DNA of 64,000 bases from Dactylonectria macrodidyma (GCA_020744425.1 JAGMUV010000008.1:1550001-1614000); one strand, 5' to 3'. Positions 35,699 through 47,661 are shown, numbered from the stretch's first letter. The notes: generated from the letters alone by a model not told the origin. Program-made: numbers and translations.

Positions 35699-37204
35699 AT
35701 GCAGCTAAAAAGGCTTCTGTTCCTGGGCCTGCTCCTCGGCGCCGAGGGCACACGAGTCGTCCGTCGCCAGGGCAGCCATGACGACGCCCATATCGACCGA
35801 CGCCAGCTAGACTCCAATACCGACAGCGCGACTGGCGGCGACGATTCCACTACTGATGCCGTCATCAGCAGCAGCAGCAGCCCCCCAATCGATGAAGTTA
35901 CTACCTCGACCAGCGCCGACCAAATCACCACTACCACTGCCGACGAAGTCACCACCACCAGCTCGTCCGAAGAGGCTGGCGATACAACCATCAACCAGAC
36001 CGTCACCGTCACCGATGACGACGCTTCAGCCATCACCAAGAAGACCACCGTCCAAAAGACAGTCGTTTCTACCGTCGTCGTGACCTCCACCCTGTTCGAA
36101 ACCAAAACCGTGACAAGCGAAGGCGAGACGTCCACCAGCACCGTTTATTCGACGACTACTGTCTGGGCCAACGAGCGACGCGCTTTGAACCTAGCCCCTC
36201 GCACCGTGGATTCCGATGGCTATGTTGTCGTCGACGCGATGCCCACTGGTGTTACCGAGGTCGCCCAGGACGAGCAGCACGACCTCAAGGCGCTGCTCCG
36301 ACGCAAGCACCTAGCCGAGCGCGCTCTTGTTACAAAGGTGGTCACTGTCACCGTCGGCGGTAACGCAAAAACCACCACGCAGACAGTCACGCAGACAGTT
36401 ATTTCTTCAACCAGCAGCGTGAAAAAGTCGACGAGCACGGTTACGGAAACCGAGGTGTCCGGAGCTAGCACCACGATCACCACCACGAGTGTCCTAACCA
36501 TCACTTCGACCCGGGTCACCACTGGGGTTGTGGTAACTTCGACGGGTACTTCTTCGGATTCCGACAGCTCCAATGATAGCTCCAACGACAGCAGCAGCTC
36601 CAGCAGCTCCAGCAGCGGCCTCTCCACGGGTGCCAAGGCCGGAATTGGCGCTGGTGCTGGTGTCGTGGCCCTCGCCGCTCTCGGTGTCATCCTATGGTGC
36701 TGCCTCAAGAGGCGCAACAAGCCCTCCAAGTCGGAGATTGACGATATGTTCGGCTCTTCCGAGGTACCAGTCGGCGGCGTTCGCAACACCACCACTTCTC
36801 CCCACATGTCGCAAGCCAACCACGGCGTGGAGTCTGGTCTTGCCCCTAACCGCATGGCCACCAAGAGCGAGGGCTACCGCGGTACTGCCATTGGCGACGG
36901 ACGTACCGGGTACGCCAAGCCCGCCCCCTACGGCGCTGCCTACAACAACGCTGTGAGCCCCGAGACGGCCTACTCGCGTACCGCCACTGCCAGCCCTGGA
37001 CGAGAGGATCGCCTTCCTCTGCATCCCTCAGCCGCTGAGATGGACAGCCCCGCAAACACCGCCGAACTGGGCAACGACAACGTAGCCGCAGAGAAGTGGC
37101 ATAACAACAACGCGGCCGAGATTGACAGCCATCCAGTGACGAGCCCCCGGCCAGCGGCGCCCGCTGAGCACGTGTATGAGATGCCTGCCCAGCCATACCG
37201 ATAA
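35699..37204 (+). CDS. Ser/Thr-rich single-pass membrane protein, Mid2/Wsc-like layout
   Basis: Single-exon gene of 501 residues. A short signal peptide (MQLKRLLFLGLLLGAEG) is followed by Kex2-like RR sites. An extended Ser/Thr-rich ectodomain with many TVTVT and TSTST runs should be heavily O-mannosylated. A glycine/alanine-rich membrane helix lies at about residues 313-335 (GAKAGIGAGAGVVALAALGV, then ILWCCLKRRNK). The cytoplasmic tail of about 165 residues is Ala/Pro/Asn-rich. This is the layout of cell-wall stress sensors such as Mid2 and Wtl1, but there is no WSC or other cysteine-rich head, so the sensor role is inference. A CT-rich leader precedes the gene. Confidence 0.85.
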   Translation: MQLKRLLFLGLLLGAEGTRVVRRQGSHDDAHIDRRQLDSNTDSATGGDDSTTDAVISSSSSPPIDEVTTSTSADQITTTTADEVTTTSSSEEAGDTTINQTVTVTDDDASAITKKTTVQKTVVSTVVVTSTLFETKTVTSEGETSTSTVYSTTTVWANERRALNLAPRTVDSDGYVVVDAMPTGVTEVAQDEQHDLKALLRRKHLAERALVTKVVTVTVGGNAKTTTQTVTQTVISSTSSVKKSTSTVTETEVSGASTTITTTSVLTITSTRVTTGVVVTSTGTSSDSDSSNDSSNDSSSSSSSSSGLSTGAKAGIGAGAGVVALAALGVILWCCLKRRNKPSKSEIDDMFGSSEVPVGGVRNTTTSPHMSQANHGVESGLAPNRMATKSEGYRGTAIGDGRTGYAKPAPYGAAYNNAVSPETAYSRTATASPGREDRLPLHPSAAEMDSPANTAELGNDNVAAEKWHNNNAAEIDSHPVTSPRPAAPAEHVYEMPAQPYR

Positions 37205-38646
37205 ACGATATCTGCAGTGTCGGAAAAGTGCTTGGTGTACGGCGAGCGGACACTTACGACTAAAGATCCAAGTGGGTTGGAGTTCCCGAGGGATATGCCG
37301 ACAAGGAGCCTATGGGAAGGGGATATTAATGTCAGATACTGTACATACGATGTAAAATCTTTTTTTTTGTCATTGCATGGGGCTTCCTCACAGTGGATGG
37401 GAAGAGGTTCTGCATCTCAGATTCACCTAGCCGCGCGCTAGTTTTCTTACTTATCTATCTACTACTACCTACTACACTACATTACACTACATTGCGAATC
37501 TTGAGGACAATTCTTTGGTTGATACCTGGGGTCGTTGAGGGTCAAGAGTTGAAAAGAGGAGCTTCGGGAAGGCTTAGTTTTTTTTTTTTTCTTTATGTTA
37601 ACTGACTTGAAAGATATCCAACCTTAATAGCGATTTTCTTAATTGGAGTGAATGTTTGCATTTAGTTGTCTTTAGCATATGCTCGCGTGTTATTGAACTA
37701 GGTCCGGCCATTGGGGTTGAGCAATTGAGAAGTGTATACTGCAACCAGCAACACAGTGCAAATCCTTCCATTCATTGTATCATGACAGAATAGCTCATCT
37801 CATTAGTATCCTCAAAGTGTAAATTGAAAGATAATAGCTACCTAGACGTAGGTCAATTATTAAGTTGGTTCTTGCAGCGGGAGGGGCTGCTGTCAGGCAC
37901 TCAACCTGGTGGACCGTGGCGCCATGCGGCTAGGAGCGGGAACGCAAGAAGAAATAGTTTGCATGCATGTTTCCTACAGGGCCTTGCTGACTTTTACAAA
38001 ACAACAGGGGATTCTCGAGGTGAACTAGTTGCACCAATATTCAACGACTGGACGATGAGACGGCCCTTTTACCGGGCTGGGTGCTCCGAACGCCACCCCT
38101 TGGCATCGTGTCAGTCAGTCTCTTGACTCATAGATAGATTCAACACCAAGTATATGCCGCAATGACAAAATCTACACGCTCTTGTCCGCTCCCTCTCCGA
38201 ACCTCGCAACGGACGACGCTCAGGTCCGAATTTTCCGTCTGACGAGCCTCTCATTGCGCTGGCGGCCGCACCCATCCGATCTGACCACTTTTCTGCGCTT
38301 TTAGTTCCTTGTGTTGCGGGCATCGGCCAATTACTAAGAGGAGTCGGTCCTGGGTTGTGGTGAAACCACCCGCCTCGTGTGGTCCCCCGACTAGTTTTTT
38401 TTTCTTCGCTCTTTTCCAAGGTAGCCCTCAGTTCATTGCCAACAAGAGTGGCGCGGCCCTTTCTGTCGTCTAGTTTGCATTTTAATGACTACGACGGCTT
38501 TTGATCTTGTTTCTTAAAAGTCCAAAGCCAAGTTGGTAAAAGCCGAAGAGTAACCTAGAGGTGTGAGTTCTCGGACTGCACTGACGGGACTCAACTTGTG
38601 AGAACCAACCCTCGTCTCTAGTTACTCGCTCAGTCACGGATTCACC
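37205..38646. other. Intergenic region, 1.4 kb, AT-richer, no gene seen
   Basis: It contains a CTACTAC/ACTACATT simple repeat near 37456-37495 and poly-T tracts near 37362 and 37579. No gene-like frame was found. Confidence 0.5.
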
Positions 38647-40378
38647 ATGGTTGTGCATCACAATTCCAAAGGCAAGTCGACGCCGCCGGCGCAGACTCAT
38701 AGCCTTGGCGATGACTCTCCCAACGGGCTCGACCTCGACAAGGCCGAAGCAGAGCGACGCCTCGTTCGCAAGCTAGATCTACACATTATCCCGCTCATCA
38801 TGACCCTTTACCTGTTTAGTTTCCTCGACCGGTGAGTCAGCCAACTTCCCATGGCCTGATTGTCATGGCTCACAACGCAACGACAGAGTCAACATTGGCA
38901 ACGCCCGTCTGTACGGCCTGGAAGAGGACCTCGGGCTCTCGCCGGAGCAGTTCCAGGTCTCCGTTTCGATCCTCTTCGTCACCTACCTTCTCTTTGAAGT
39001 GCCTTCGAATCTGGTGCTCAAGCTGTTTACGCCGCGCCGATGGATCGCCTTCATCGCCGCGGCCTGGGGCATCATCGCAACCCTCATGGGGCTGGTCAAC
39101 TCGTACGGGGCTCTGCTGGCCTGTCGGTTGCTGCTAGGAGCCGTCGAGGCCGGCCTGTTCCCAGGCTTGACGGTGTACTTGACCTTCTTCTACACCAAGC
39201 GCGAGCTGGCCCTGCGTGTGGGCTACCTGTTCGTGAGCGCCGCCGTGGCCGGTGCGCTTGGCGGGCTGCTGGCGTACGGTATCGGCCACATGGACGGCCT
39301 ACACGGCATGAGTGGCTGGCGCTGGATCATGCTGATTGAGGGCATTCCCAGTTTCGCCGTGGGCGTCGTCACGTATTTTGCGCTGCCCAATGACCCGGAG
39401 ACGGCCTACTTCCTCGACGACGCCGAGAGGGAGCTGATGCGGTCGCGACATGCCCGCGAGTACGGCAACACGGCGTCGAGTCGTGAGTTTAACGCGGCAG
39501 ACATGATGATGGCGTTCAAAGACTGGAAGGTCTGGGCGTTTTGCGTTGCGCAGTTTGGTGTTGATACCATGCTTTACGGTGAGTTTCCTTTGCTCCCAGC
39601 CTATGCTCAAGAGACAACTTGGAACACGACGGCCTAACCAACTCAAGGCTTCTCAACTTTTCTCCCCACCATCATCAATGACCTCGGCGAGTGGACCACG
39701 GCCGAAGTCCAGCTCCTCACGGTGCCGTGCTACTTCCTCGGAGCGGCGGCTTACATGTCCACGGCCTACCTCTCGGACCGGATGCAGCGCCGGGGTCTGT
39801 TCTGCGTCCTATTCGGTGCCATCAGCGTCGTTGGCTACGGCATTCTCCTCGCCGATGTGTCTTCGGGCGCGCACTATTTTGGGTGCTTCTTGGTCGCGGG
39901 TGGACTATACGTCGTCGTTGGCCTGCCGCTGGCTTGGGTAAGTTTTCTCGGGTGACTGGGCACGCTGGTCGAGTTGCTAACTAGTGTTGTAGCTGCCAAC
40001 TAACTCGCCCCGTTATGGAAAGCGGACGACGGGAACGGGAATGCAGCTCACGTGGGGCAACGCTGCGGGCATCATGTCTGCCTTTATCTAGTCAGTATCT
40101 CGATCCTCATCATCGATCCTCGTCAACCGGAAACAGCACAACTAACAGAATGGTTAAACAGCCCCGCCAAGGACAAGCCTCGCTACGTCCGCGGACACGC
40201 CGTGACGCTCAGCATGGTCGGTCTAGGCACCATCATCTATGCTTTCCTGTGGTTCTGGTACCGCAGGGAGAACCAGCGGCGCGCTGCCGGCGAGGTGAAG
40301 GAAAAGTACCGCGGCATGGCGGAGGAGGAGCTGGTGGAGCTGGGAGACGAGAGCCCGCACTACCGGTACACGATTTAG
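38647..40378 (+). CDS. MFS transporter, anion:cation symporter (Dal5/Tna1-like) family
   Basis: Plasma-membrane permease of about 12 helices, 493 residues. Exons are 38647-38831, 38887-39578, 39648-39937, 39993-40090 and 40162-40378, all GT-AG. The first helix ends with the family signature (FLDRVNIGNARLYGLEEDLG). Further marks are SVSILFVTYLLFEVPSNL, LLLGAVEAGLFPG before TVYLTFFYTKREL, the WRWIMLIEGIPS block, and a late PTNSPRYGKRTTGTGMQLTW block. Family members carry allantoate, nicotinate, pantothenate, biotin or other small carboxylates; the substrate cannot be read from sequence. There is no metabolic gene next to it to suggest one. Confidence 0.93.
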
Positions 40379-42323
40379 ACTGAGGAGAAGGGAGGGGTTT
40401 GCTCTGGGCCAGGGCACTGTAGCTACATGGTATTAATGACCTAAGCAGAAAGAGATGGGGTAAAAGCAAAAGTTAATGGATGAGATGAATGACTGACAGG
40501 GTTAGAGACCATAGGGTAGCTGTACTGCAGGCTCATGGAACACTTCATGTCTGTCGGGGCTAGATTCAGTTGTTGGATCATTGCGGTGTTGACTTAGGAA
40601 TTACCGCATCGCATCAGAGCATAATATATCACCATTGGAATAGGGTCTAGGTTGGAACCGGACTGCATCTTGACATTCGTCGTTGGTCAATACGGTTCTC
40701 CATCACCGGCCCGAGCTCAAAGAACGGAAGCATGCCGAGGGACCCGACGTGGACTCACAGCCTCAACGCCTCAACGCCGAGACCGTTCATGACGAACGAT
40801 GACGAGAGCAAAAAAACAACACCAAAACAAGCTATCCAACGGCCGCTTGCGTCGACTTGACGGTCGGCGCGGTTCATCGGCACGGCCGCTAACCCCACCG
40901 GCGGCTGTGAAGGTTGCGACGGCGGCGGATACGCGGCGTAGGTGCGGAGGGCAAGACGGGGGCGGAAGAACGGCTCGGAGTACTGTGCCGGAGAGAGGAG
41001 CATACCTAACTTATTGTTTTACTCTGGGCGGCCTCGTAATCGTAGCAGTAGTGAGTGACTCTCGGGAATAAGGACAATCGTCATTGTGGTCGACTCGTGT
41101 GACTGGCGAGATCCATCGTTTTTGTGTTGGGTGGAGTTGTACATGTATAAATCGGGATACGATGAGGCGCTGGTGACTCTGGTGACTCTGGTGGGTTTAG
41201 CGTGTGGAGCTTGTGCCTCTGCTTTGCATACGTCAGCCGCCCCATCATCCATGCGTCGTCAACTCGTTACTCGTCCAGGTTTTTTTCTTTCTTGTTCTGA
41301 CGGGTGCAGATACGAACAATTCGGCATTGGGCGTGGCAGCACTACAGCGTCCTCGTTGGACCGACGCCTCTGGGTTGTCGAGTCAATGGGCTGCTGCGTT
41401 GGTGGGCGACCTGCAAGCCGACCAGCCAAAGACGATGAGAAGAGCCGTCAACAACAACAGCCCATGGCTATGGGGGCTCCACTGGGTCTCATCTCGTTGC
41501 TCATTTCGTCCCTCAACTTGTGACGGGCTACGCCTCAAGACGAAAAAAAAATTATGGACGTTGTTTCGGCTTCATCCATCGTCAGAAGAACCCCTACTCA
41601 TTGTGTTGGCATCTGTTAGCATCCCCCCTTGTGCGAGACATGGCCTGGTGTACCGCCAACCCGCACACGGATACGTAGTGTGTGTCTCTTGACTGGCATT
41701 TGATCCACAGGAGCTTTATCATCCATACCCAGCCTGGATGTCCGGATGTCCGTCTTGCCTGATCGCCACGGGAATCATGAGCCGTCTCCCCCCTATTACT
41801 CGCCCTATCCGAACCCCCAGATTCCGAATGGCACCCTAGCAGGGCCGTGGGCTAAGAATGGAGCCGGACGCGTCTCGATCAGCCCCGTAGCTTGACTCTT
41901 GAGTGGACGCCGGCATTTAAAAGAAGCCAAGCCACCGCACGCCTCATGCCTTCTATTGAGCCAGGGTATGGGTTTTCTGGTCCTGTCCTTGGGTCTGTGT
42001 CTTGTGTCTGTGTTCTGCATCTTGTGAAAAAGGAACATTCCCCTGTGACCAAAACTTCTCTCCGCTTTTGATCACATCCATCGTTCGCTTGTTTGCTTAC
42101 CTTTCTTCAGGCCTTGGTTTCTATTTCTTCCTTTTTGAGTTTCTCCCCTCCTGGTGTGTCGTCTAGGTTTGTTCCATCTACGAAGCCTCCACATTACACT
42201 CGTTCTTTCATCACGACCCAAACCGTACCATACCAGTCCACATTGGAATCGTACTACCGACCTCCCTTCATACAAACATCTTCGACCTCCCTTCGAGACC
42301 TGACGCCTCCGAGAACCGACATC
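40379..42323. other. Intergenic region, 1.9 kb, no gene seen
   Basis: No gene with support. From about 42060 the plus strand is CT-rich and is probably the leader of the small GPI-type gene. The plus-strand frame at 41086-41523 was considered and rejected. Confidence 0.5.
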
Positions 42324-42752
42324 ATGCGTGTCCAGCTCAAGCATGTCCTGCCCTTGGCTCTGCTCCTGACCGGCGTCGCTGCCAAAACGACCACCGAGGC
42401 ATCTAGCACCGACGTCTCGGACGCATCTACTACGGCCGGCGATACGACGGCTACGCACAAAGTCACAAAGACCAAGGACAGTAGCACGGCAACGGACGAG
42501 GCCAACAGCACCGAGACGGGTGACAGCACCGAGACGGGTGACAGCACCGACACGAACACCGATTCCAAGACCACCAAGAAGGCCAAGTCCTCGACGACTA
42601 CGGCAGCTCAGGAGACAGACACCTGGGTGGCATCGATTCAGGCGACGGTGGCTCCCGACCTCAACGGTGCCGCCGTCTCGTACAAGGACCCAGGCTTGGT
42701 CTTCATTGGTCTCTCCGTCGGCTTGATAATGGCAGGCACAGCATTCCTGTAA
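42324..42752 (+). CDS. Small Ser/Thr-rich GPI-type cell-wall protein
   Basis: 142 residues, single exon. The start is put at the ATG at 42324 because it gives a clean signal peptide (MRVQLKHVLPLALLLTGVAA); an ATG-less upstream frame in the leader is ignored. The mature part is almost wholly Ser/Thr/Asp/Glu/Lys, without cysteine. A TETGDS repeat comes from an 18-bp DNA duplication. The C-terminus is a hydrophobic stretch (GLVFIGLSVGLIMAGTAFL) after a small-residue region, as for GPI attachment. Such proteins are anchored in the membrane or wall. The specific role is unknown. Confidence 0.8.
   Translation: MRVQLKHVLPLALLLTGVAAKTTTEASSTDVSDASTTAGDTTATHKVTKTKDSSTATDEANSTETGDSTETGDSTDTNTDSKTTKKAKSSTTTAAQETDTWVASIQATVAPDLNGAAVSYKDPGLVFIGLSVGLIMAGTAFL
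42507..42560 (+). repeat. 18-bp in-frame repeat inside the GPI-type gene
   Basis: AGCACCGAGACGGGTGAC occurs at 42507-42524 and 42525-42542, with a third degenerate copy to 42560. Each copy encodes six residues (STETGD), so copy changes would keep the frame. Confidence 0.85.
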
Positions 42753-43507
42753 AAGCAATTACGGCATGCCTGCAAAAGCAGCAACTCTCGATTCGAACAC
42801 ACACAATACAAAACACTTGCATCGGCCATGTTTCGGGGGGGTGGTGGTTTGTACCTCTTTTTGGGTGTCTGGAGTTTTTCTGAACAAATCGGCTTATTTT
42901 CTGGGCTTCCCCCCTTGGGGCTAAAGGCGGGCCAGGGTGTCAGGGGATTTGGGGACCGGAATGGACGTTAATAAGACAAAGCCCCCAATGTGGCGCTGAG
43001 ACCATTTCATTTGTGAGCTAAGCTGCCAAGAAGTAGCAAAAAAGGCAGAGCCACCTGAGGAGGAGATGAGGTCCCCCCTCTCTCTCACGGACCCTAGAGG
43101 ATAATAATATGCTGCGTTTTGTACAAGGGCTTGTACAAAATGTTGAATAAAAAAAAACGTAAACCAAATCCAACACAATGTGCCACAAAACCCAAATGCT
43201 CAAGCCAAGTGTCCACTCCCAAGCTGTTTTCGGCAGAACTAGGATGCGTGTCCGCCCGGCGACGCGGCCCCACTTCGGAGCTGGCGCGGGGCTGAAATGC
43301 TGTCGCAGCAGGAGAGGGGTCGAGGAGGAGGAGCTCGTTTTTGGGTACAAATGTGAGGTAAGGTCGTCGTCATGATAGCACATCGTCCTGCCCAACAGTT
43401 TTCTCTGATCCCTGGGGTTTTATATATTTCTCTATTTTCGACTCTCGGCCGTCGGACAATTGGAAAATCTAGAGCTTCGTAGACGCCAACAGACGATTTC
43501 AGTCACC
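42753..43507. other. Intergenic region, 0.75 kb
   Basis: This is the 3' region of the GPI-type gene and the promoter of the Dabb gene. A TATATATTTC word near 43421, about 85 bp before the next ATG, may be its TATA element. No gene is seen. Confidence 0.45.
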
Positions 43508-43967
43508 ATGGCACCCATTACGCACATTGTCTTGTTCAAGTTCAAGGCTGAGGTGTCCATTACCCAAGTCCAAACGGTATGTGTCTCTTGTCTGCCTCTC
43601 AACCCCCTTCTCTCTGGATATAATCCTTCTATACAACTCCATCCCACTGACGCTGCAGCCCCGTCACTTCCACAACACACGCTGATCCCCTCGCCTCTAG
43701 GTCAACGACGACATGCTCACCCTCAAGGACCGCTGCCTGCACCCGGACACGGGCAAGCCGTACATCCTATCGTCCAAGGGCGGCTCGGACAACAGCATCG
43801 AGAACCTGCAAGACGGCATCACGCACGCCTTCGTCGTCGAATTCGCCAGCGCTGAGGACCGTGAGTACTACGTAACCAAGGATTTGGCCCACCGTGAGTT
43901 CGTCAGTGGCCTCAGCGCGGTACTGGCCAAGGCCCAGGTGATCGACTTTACGCCGGGGACGTTTTAA
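43508..43967 (+). CDS. Stress-responsive A/B-barrel (Dabb) domain protein
   Basis: Exons are 43508-43576 and 43701-43967, giving 111 residues, the length of a single dimeric alpha/beta-barrel. The start MAPITHIVLFKFK is the typical first strand with the conserved histidine and HIVLFKFK motif. Later marks are HAFVVEFASAEDREYYVTKD and the terminal AQVIDFTPGTF strand. Dabb proteins are small dimers related to plant stress proteins and some polyketide cyclases; fungal members are mostly of unknown function. The 124-nt intron has GTATGT and CTCTAG borders. Confidence 0.92.
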
Positions 43968-45053
43968 ACAACGGGAGGGGGAGGGTAGGAGGTTGGTTTC
44001 TTCGTCCAAGCGTTTTTCTAGGTTCTAGGGGAAATGCCAACTAACTGCCAACTGCTCAAACTGTTTTCCATGTGTTGCTACCGTCCTTGGTCAACCAGAT
44101 GTCGTGGAACATGTTTCTATCGCGTCTTGTCTCGAGTGCTGTGAGATGGACGGCCAAAGGCTAAAGGACTCCTAGAGTCCAATCACAGTGCCCACGGTCG
44201 ACGTCATCACACCCACCCCGCCATACGCCCAATCAACCAGTTATCAACCCCTCCCTTCTCTAGTGTCCCTGATATTCGAGGCGAGCCAAACAGACCGACT
44301 TAGAATGACGAGCATGAGAGGATGGTATCCAACGAAAGAGACGGCACAGTCGGAGTACGACACAACTGTTCAGAAAGTCTCCAAGACACTGGACGTAGTT
44401 GAGAGAACTGACGCCGCCATGGCCATGGCTTTGATCGGCAGCATTGAATCATCTGCAGTGGGTTGTAAGGCCTAGGACAGGATTTCTTTGTCTCGCTTTA
44501 GGCTGTTCCCTCGCTATGGCCCGCGGGACTGCACTAGACTTCCAGGTATGGAGGTCGCTACAGGTGCTGCAAGTGACCCTCTGTGGGGACCCGATCCAGT
44601 GGAGCGAGGGCCGTTGATTAGGTGGGTAGGCACCTACGAAGTACAGAACTTGGGTGCTGGTGCAGTTGATGCATCCATCCCTAGTTGCCTTGCATCCATC
44701 CCCAACTGCCTTTCCCTTCCTATGGCGGCATCAGCACCACCAACTTGGAATCTATCCACTACATCATTTCCTATCGTCCCAATCCCCCATCCGTCCATCC
44801 TCTCTTCATCTCCTCTCCCTCGGATATCGCGCCTCCATCGAAATCCTTCATCGTGCAACCCGTTGCGCCAGGTCCCCGCCTCTTCCCGGACCTCGATAGC
44901 GCATCCATTCGCCATTGTCCACACCACTTCGTCATTCCGCATTCACCCATCCTCAAGGTCGCCGCATAAAGAATTCACTCCCAGGCCTCGCCCAGATCTC
45001 TCTAGATCTCCAGCCACCTCGACCACGATCGCACGCCTTTAAGAACCGCTGCC
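43968..45053. other. Intergenic region, 1.1 kb, no gene seen
   Basis: This is the 3' region of the Dabb gene and a CT-rich 5' region of the next gene. A 22-bp imperfect duplication (GCATCCATCCCTAGTTGCCTT type) lies near 44669-44712. Frames at 44188-44475 and 44488-45042 lack signatures. Confidence 0.45.
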
Positions 45054-46319
45054 ATGGCGCAGGCGTCGCATCCCACCTTTATTAACCTCCCGCCTCCGAG
45101 CTCGAGACCAGACACTCCGTCTGAGATGCCGTGCGTCCCATCTTCTCTCTTCTCTCCCTCGCGACAATTGTCTCTCCTTTCCCTCACGACAACCTGAAGG
45201 CATCGCTTGCAAAGCCCAAACTCACACCGTCTTTGACTCTTCAGCGGAACCCCCACAAGTACTACAACATCGCTCTCTGCCCTGTCGACTACCGCAATTA
45301 AAGATGGCCACCGCGGCCACTTTCCTCCAGGCTCCTTCAGTCGTGGCCACCAGCACAACCCCTCAACTACGAGCCTTGAGGCTGAGCGTGCCGATCGCAT
45401 ATCCCGTCTCGCCGGTCTCGAACGAGTCTCGACCCTTCGCGCACCGCCTCCGGGGTCTGCGCCGGGTGCCGCATCGTCCATTTCTCCCCAGACCACTCCA
45501 ACATCTACGACGGGCTTCCCGACAAACTTCCCACCCAACTTCCCCGCGACCCAGCACTTGACGCCAGCCTACTTTGATAGCAATGGCCAACCGGTCGCTG
45601 TCACAAAGATGAGCACCGTCGGAACTGCGAGCGCCACCGAGAGCCACATTGACGACGGCGATGACGAGCGCACAACTGGCGGCGAGCGTGACGAGGATAT
45701 GCTGAGCATTGGTACCAATTACCGCGAAGCCGATTCCGTCGCTAGTATGGGAGGGTATGCCGACGATCGGATGGATGAGGATCTTGACGGCATGGCCACC
45801 CGCTCCATCGGAGGCTACGACGATCGCATGAGCGACGACGGCTCTGCGTCACTCGTTGGTTTTGGCGAGGGTGCCGGCAGCACTGTTTCCGGCCCCATCT
45901 ACCATCGTCGCCCCGTCCCCGGGTCCACTGCTGCGCAGCATATCTGGGGCCTCGAGCGCACAAACTCAGGGTTGAGTGATGCGCGCCGCGAACGGGACAT
46001 TCACATGAGTGGCGATACGCCTGTGAGCGCCTCGGCCCTGCAGGAACGCCGAGATGCGCGAATGGTCGACGGGGTAGCAGCAGATCACGGACATCCGTAT
46101 GAACACGGCTCATTCGTCGACACAACATTCCGCGGGCCTGTATCGGCAAGTCAGTCACAATCTCTGCCAGGCGGAGCCCAAGATACGGCCGAGAGGATCG
46201 TACAAAGACTAGATGGTGGCGATATGAGGGCAGGCTCATCCCACGGTCTAGTAAGCCCTGGCAGGGGTGCTGAACCGCTGGGCAAATTCTACTATGAAGG
46301 CGACCGACGAGACAACTAA
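45054..46319 (+). CDS. Conserved-looking fungal protein of unknown function
   Basis: Exons 45054-45130 and 45245-46319 give 383 residues. The start is MAQASHPTFINLPPPSSRPD. A 114-nt intron with donor GTGCGT and acceptor TTCAG joins EMP to GTPTST, which is the only joining that stays open into the long 3' frame. The protein is Ser/Gly/Asp-rich and mostly disordered. Compact motifs that look conserved are KDGHRGHFPPGSFSRGHQHN, EAERADRISRLAGLERVSTL, LTPAYFDSNGQPVAVTKMST, and two GGYxDRM(S/D)(D/E)D repeats followed by LVGFGEGAGSTVSGPIYHRR. I do not recognise the family. The motif order suggests a nuclear or regulatory protein, but that is a guess. Confidence 0.75.
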
Positions 46320-47557
46320 CGCGTTACTTGCACGGAGGACTATAAGCTACCAGTGCCGCAAGGCAACGGGCTCGGGGTAGGATGTTTGTGAGAGGAAAAG
46401 CGGCATGTAAAGGGCTTCGTCTGTCGATCCCTGTCTTGGGGCCATGTATGGGATTCTTTCCCTTGTTTCTACGCCGTGTTTCCAGTCTGGCTCGGGGCAG
46501 AGACGAGAGCTGCCAGTGTGGAACGTCCAGTATAACATAGGACGTCTGGGCACGCCTCGCGATTGTATGTATCATGTGTAAGTGAGTTCCCACTGACTGT
46601 GTGTGGTTCCTGGTTCTCACTTGGTATCCAGTCTGGCAATTCTCTATATACTACTACCCTCTGTGGCACTTTGGCCCTGCTGTGATGCGACAACTAAATG
46701 AGATTTACCCTGGAGCACGAAGATGTACCCCCATCGCCGAATCGCCTGACGATTCACTGCTCTTCAGCAACGCACAACATACAACAATTGAGAGCAGATG
46801 GGACTGAAGATTTCTTCTCATGGGGTACTAGGTCCCTCTCGCTTTGCGCGGTTGTAGTCATTGAAATAATAATAAAGAGCATCGAGGCTCGGCATGACAG
46901 CTTGCCTGGGTTCATCGCAGCGACTCTCGCCTTTGCCAAGGGGTGCCGGCAACGATAATGAGGCAAAAATAATAACAGAATATGCTCAAACATGCCTCTC
47001 CAATCAAGTCGAAAAGCACAATGGACCTCCTTTCATCACTGCCCTCTCACTACGGGCCATGTTTGTTATCCCGGTGAGCGTGAAGACGAGTCAACGCATG
47101 CATGATTGTCCTAAACAGATTCCCCCCAAACAACAAAATTGTAAAACGCTCCCCCTTCCCCGGCTAAGTAATTCACCAGTCGAAGGGAAAGTAAATAGTA
47201 GGTCATGCCACGCCACCAAACTCCAACCTGGTGGGAACCGTAGGTGCAACTACAAGGGATCTAATCATCCCACAGAGGTCGAAAAAGCCTGGGATGTAGT
47301 GCTTGACCTCGGCTTTCACAAGGTGCGTCCCGTATTGCATTCCACACGTGTTTGCCCGAGGGTCAAATGTCCCATATGGGATCAAGTCGAGTTTCTCAAT
47401 TCCCCGAATGTTGTATTCTGCTGATGGTCTTGAGTGGTCGAGACGTTGTAAAAAACCAGACGGCCGAGACTCAAATGTCAAACATGAAAGTAAACGATGA
47501 CAGACTGATGTACCGCCTGGGAGCCGAGTGACGTGGGAGCGAATAGAATCCGGACGG

Positions 47558-47574
47558 CCTTGCGTTTCGCAAGG
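47558..47574. other. Perfect hairpin, 7-bp stem, 3-nt loop
   Basis: CCTTGCG, TTT, CGCAAGG. It lies 88-104 bp beyond the stop codon of the minus-strand Zn2Cys6 gene, so it would be in its 3' untranslated region or terminator zone. Confidence 0.7.
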
Positions 47575-47593
47575 TGCCGGCCGACGTTGTTAC

Positions 47594-47620
47594 ATCTCCC
47601 GCGGCTCATTAGCGGGAGAT
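47594..47620. other. Perfect hairpin, 9-bp GC-rich stem, 9-nt loop
   Basis: ATCTCCCGC and GCGGGAGAT pair around GGCTCATTA. It lies 42-68 bp beyond the stop codon of the minus-strand Zn2Cys6 gene. Shorter complementary words (GTTAC/GTAAC) flank it and could lengthen the structure. Confidence 0.75.
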
Positions 47621-47661
47621 GATGCGAGGCCGTAACGTATTAATGTTCAATAAATATGTGT

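Larger units (their letters stand above)
46320..47661. other. Convergent 3' region, 1.3 kb, with two strong hairpins
   Basis: This is the shared 3' space of the unknown gene (+) and the Zn2Cys6 gene (-). No gene is seen. Two perfect inverted repeats lie at 47558-47574 and 47594-47620. Confidence 0.5.

Noticed and set aside
35190..35753. Minus-strand frame of 187 codons
   Set aside because: It is antisense to the CT-rich leader of the Ser/Thr-rich membrane protein gene. Its Arg/Gly-rich composition is simply the complement of that tract.
41086..41523. Plus-strand frame of 145 codons between the MFS and GPI-type genes
   Set aside because: No signal peptide, motif or codon bias, and an equally long frame overlaps it in another phase.
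35699..42752. Possible functional cluster of wall sensor, transporter and GPI protein
   Set aside because: Spacing is over 1 kb, each gene has its own CT-rich leader, and nothing links the MFS substrate with wall biology.
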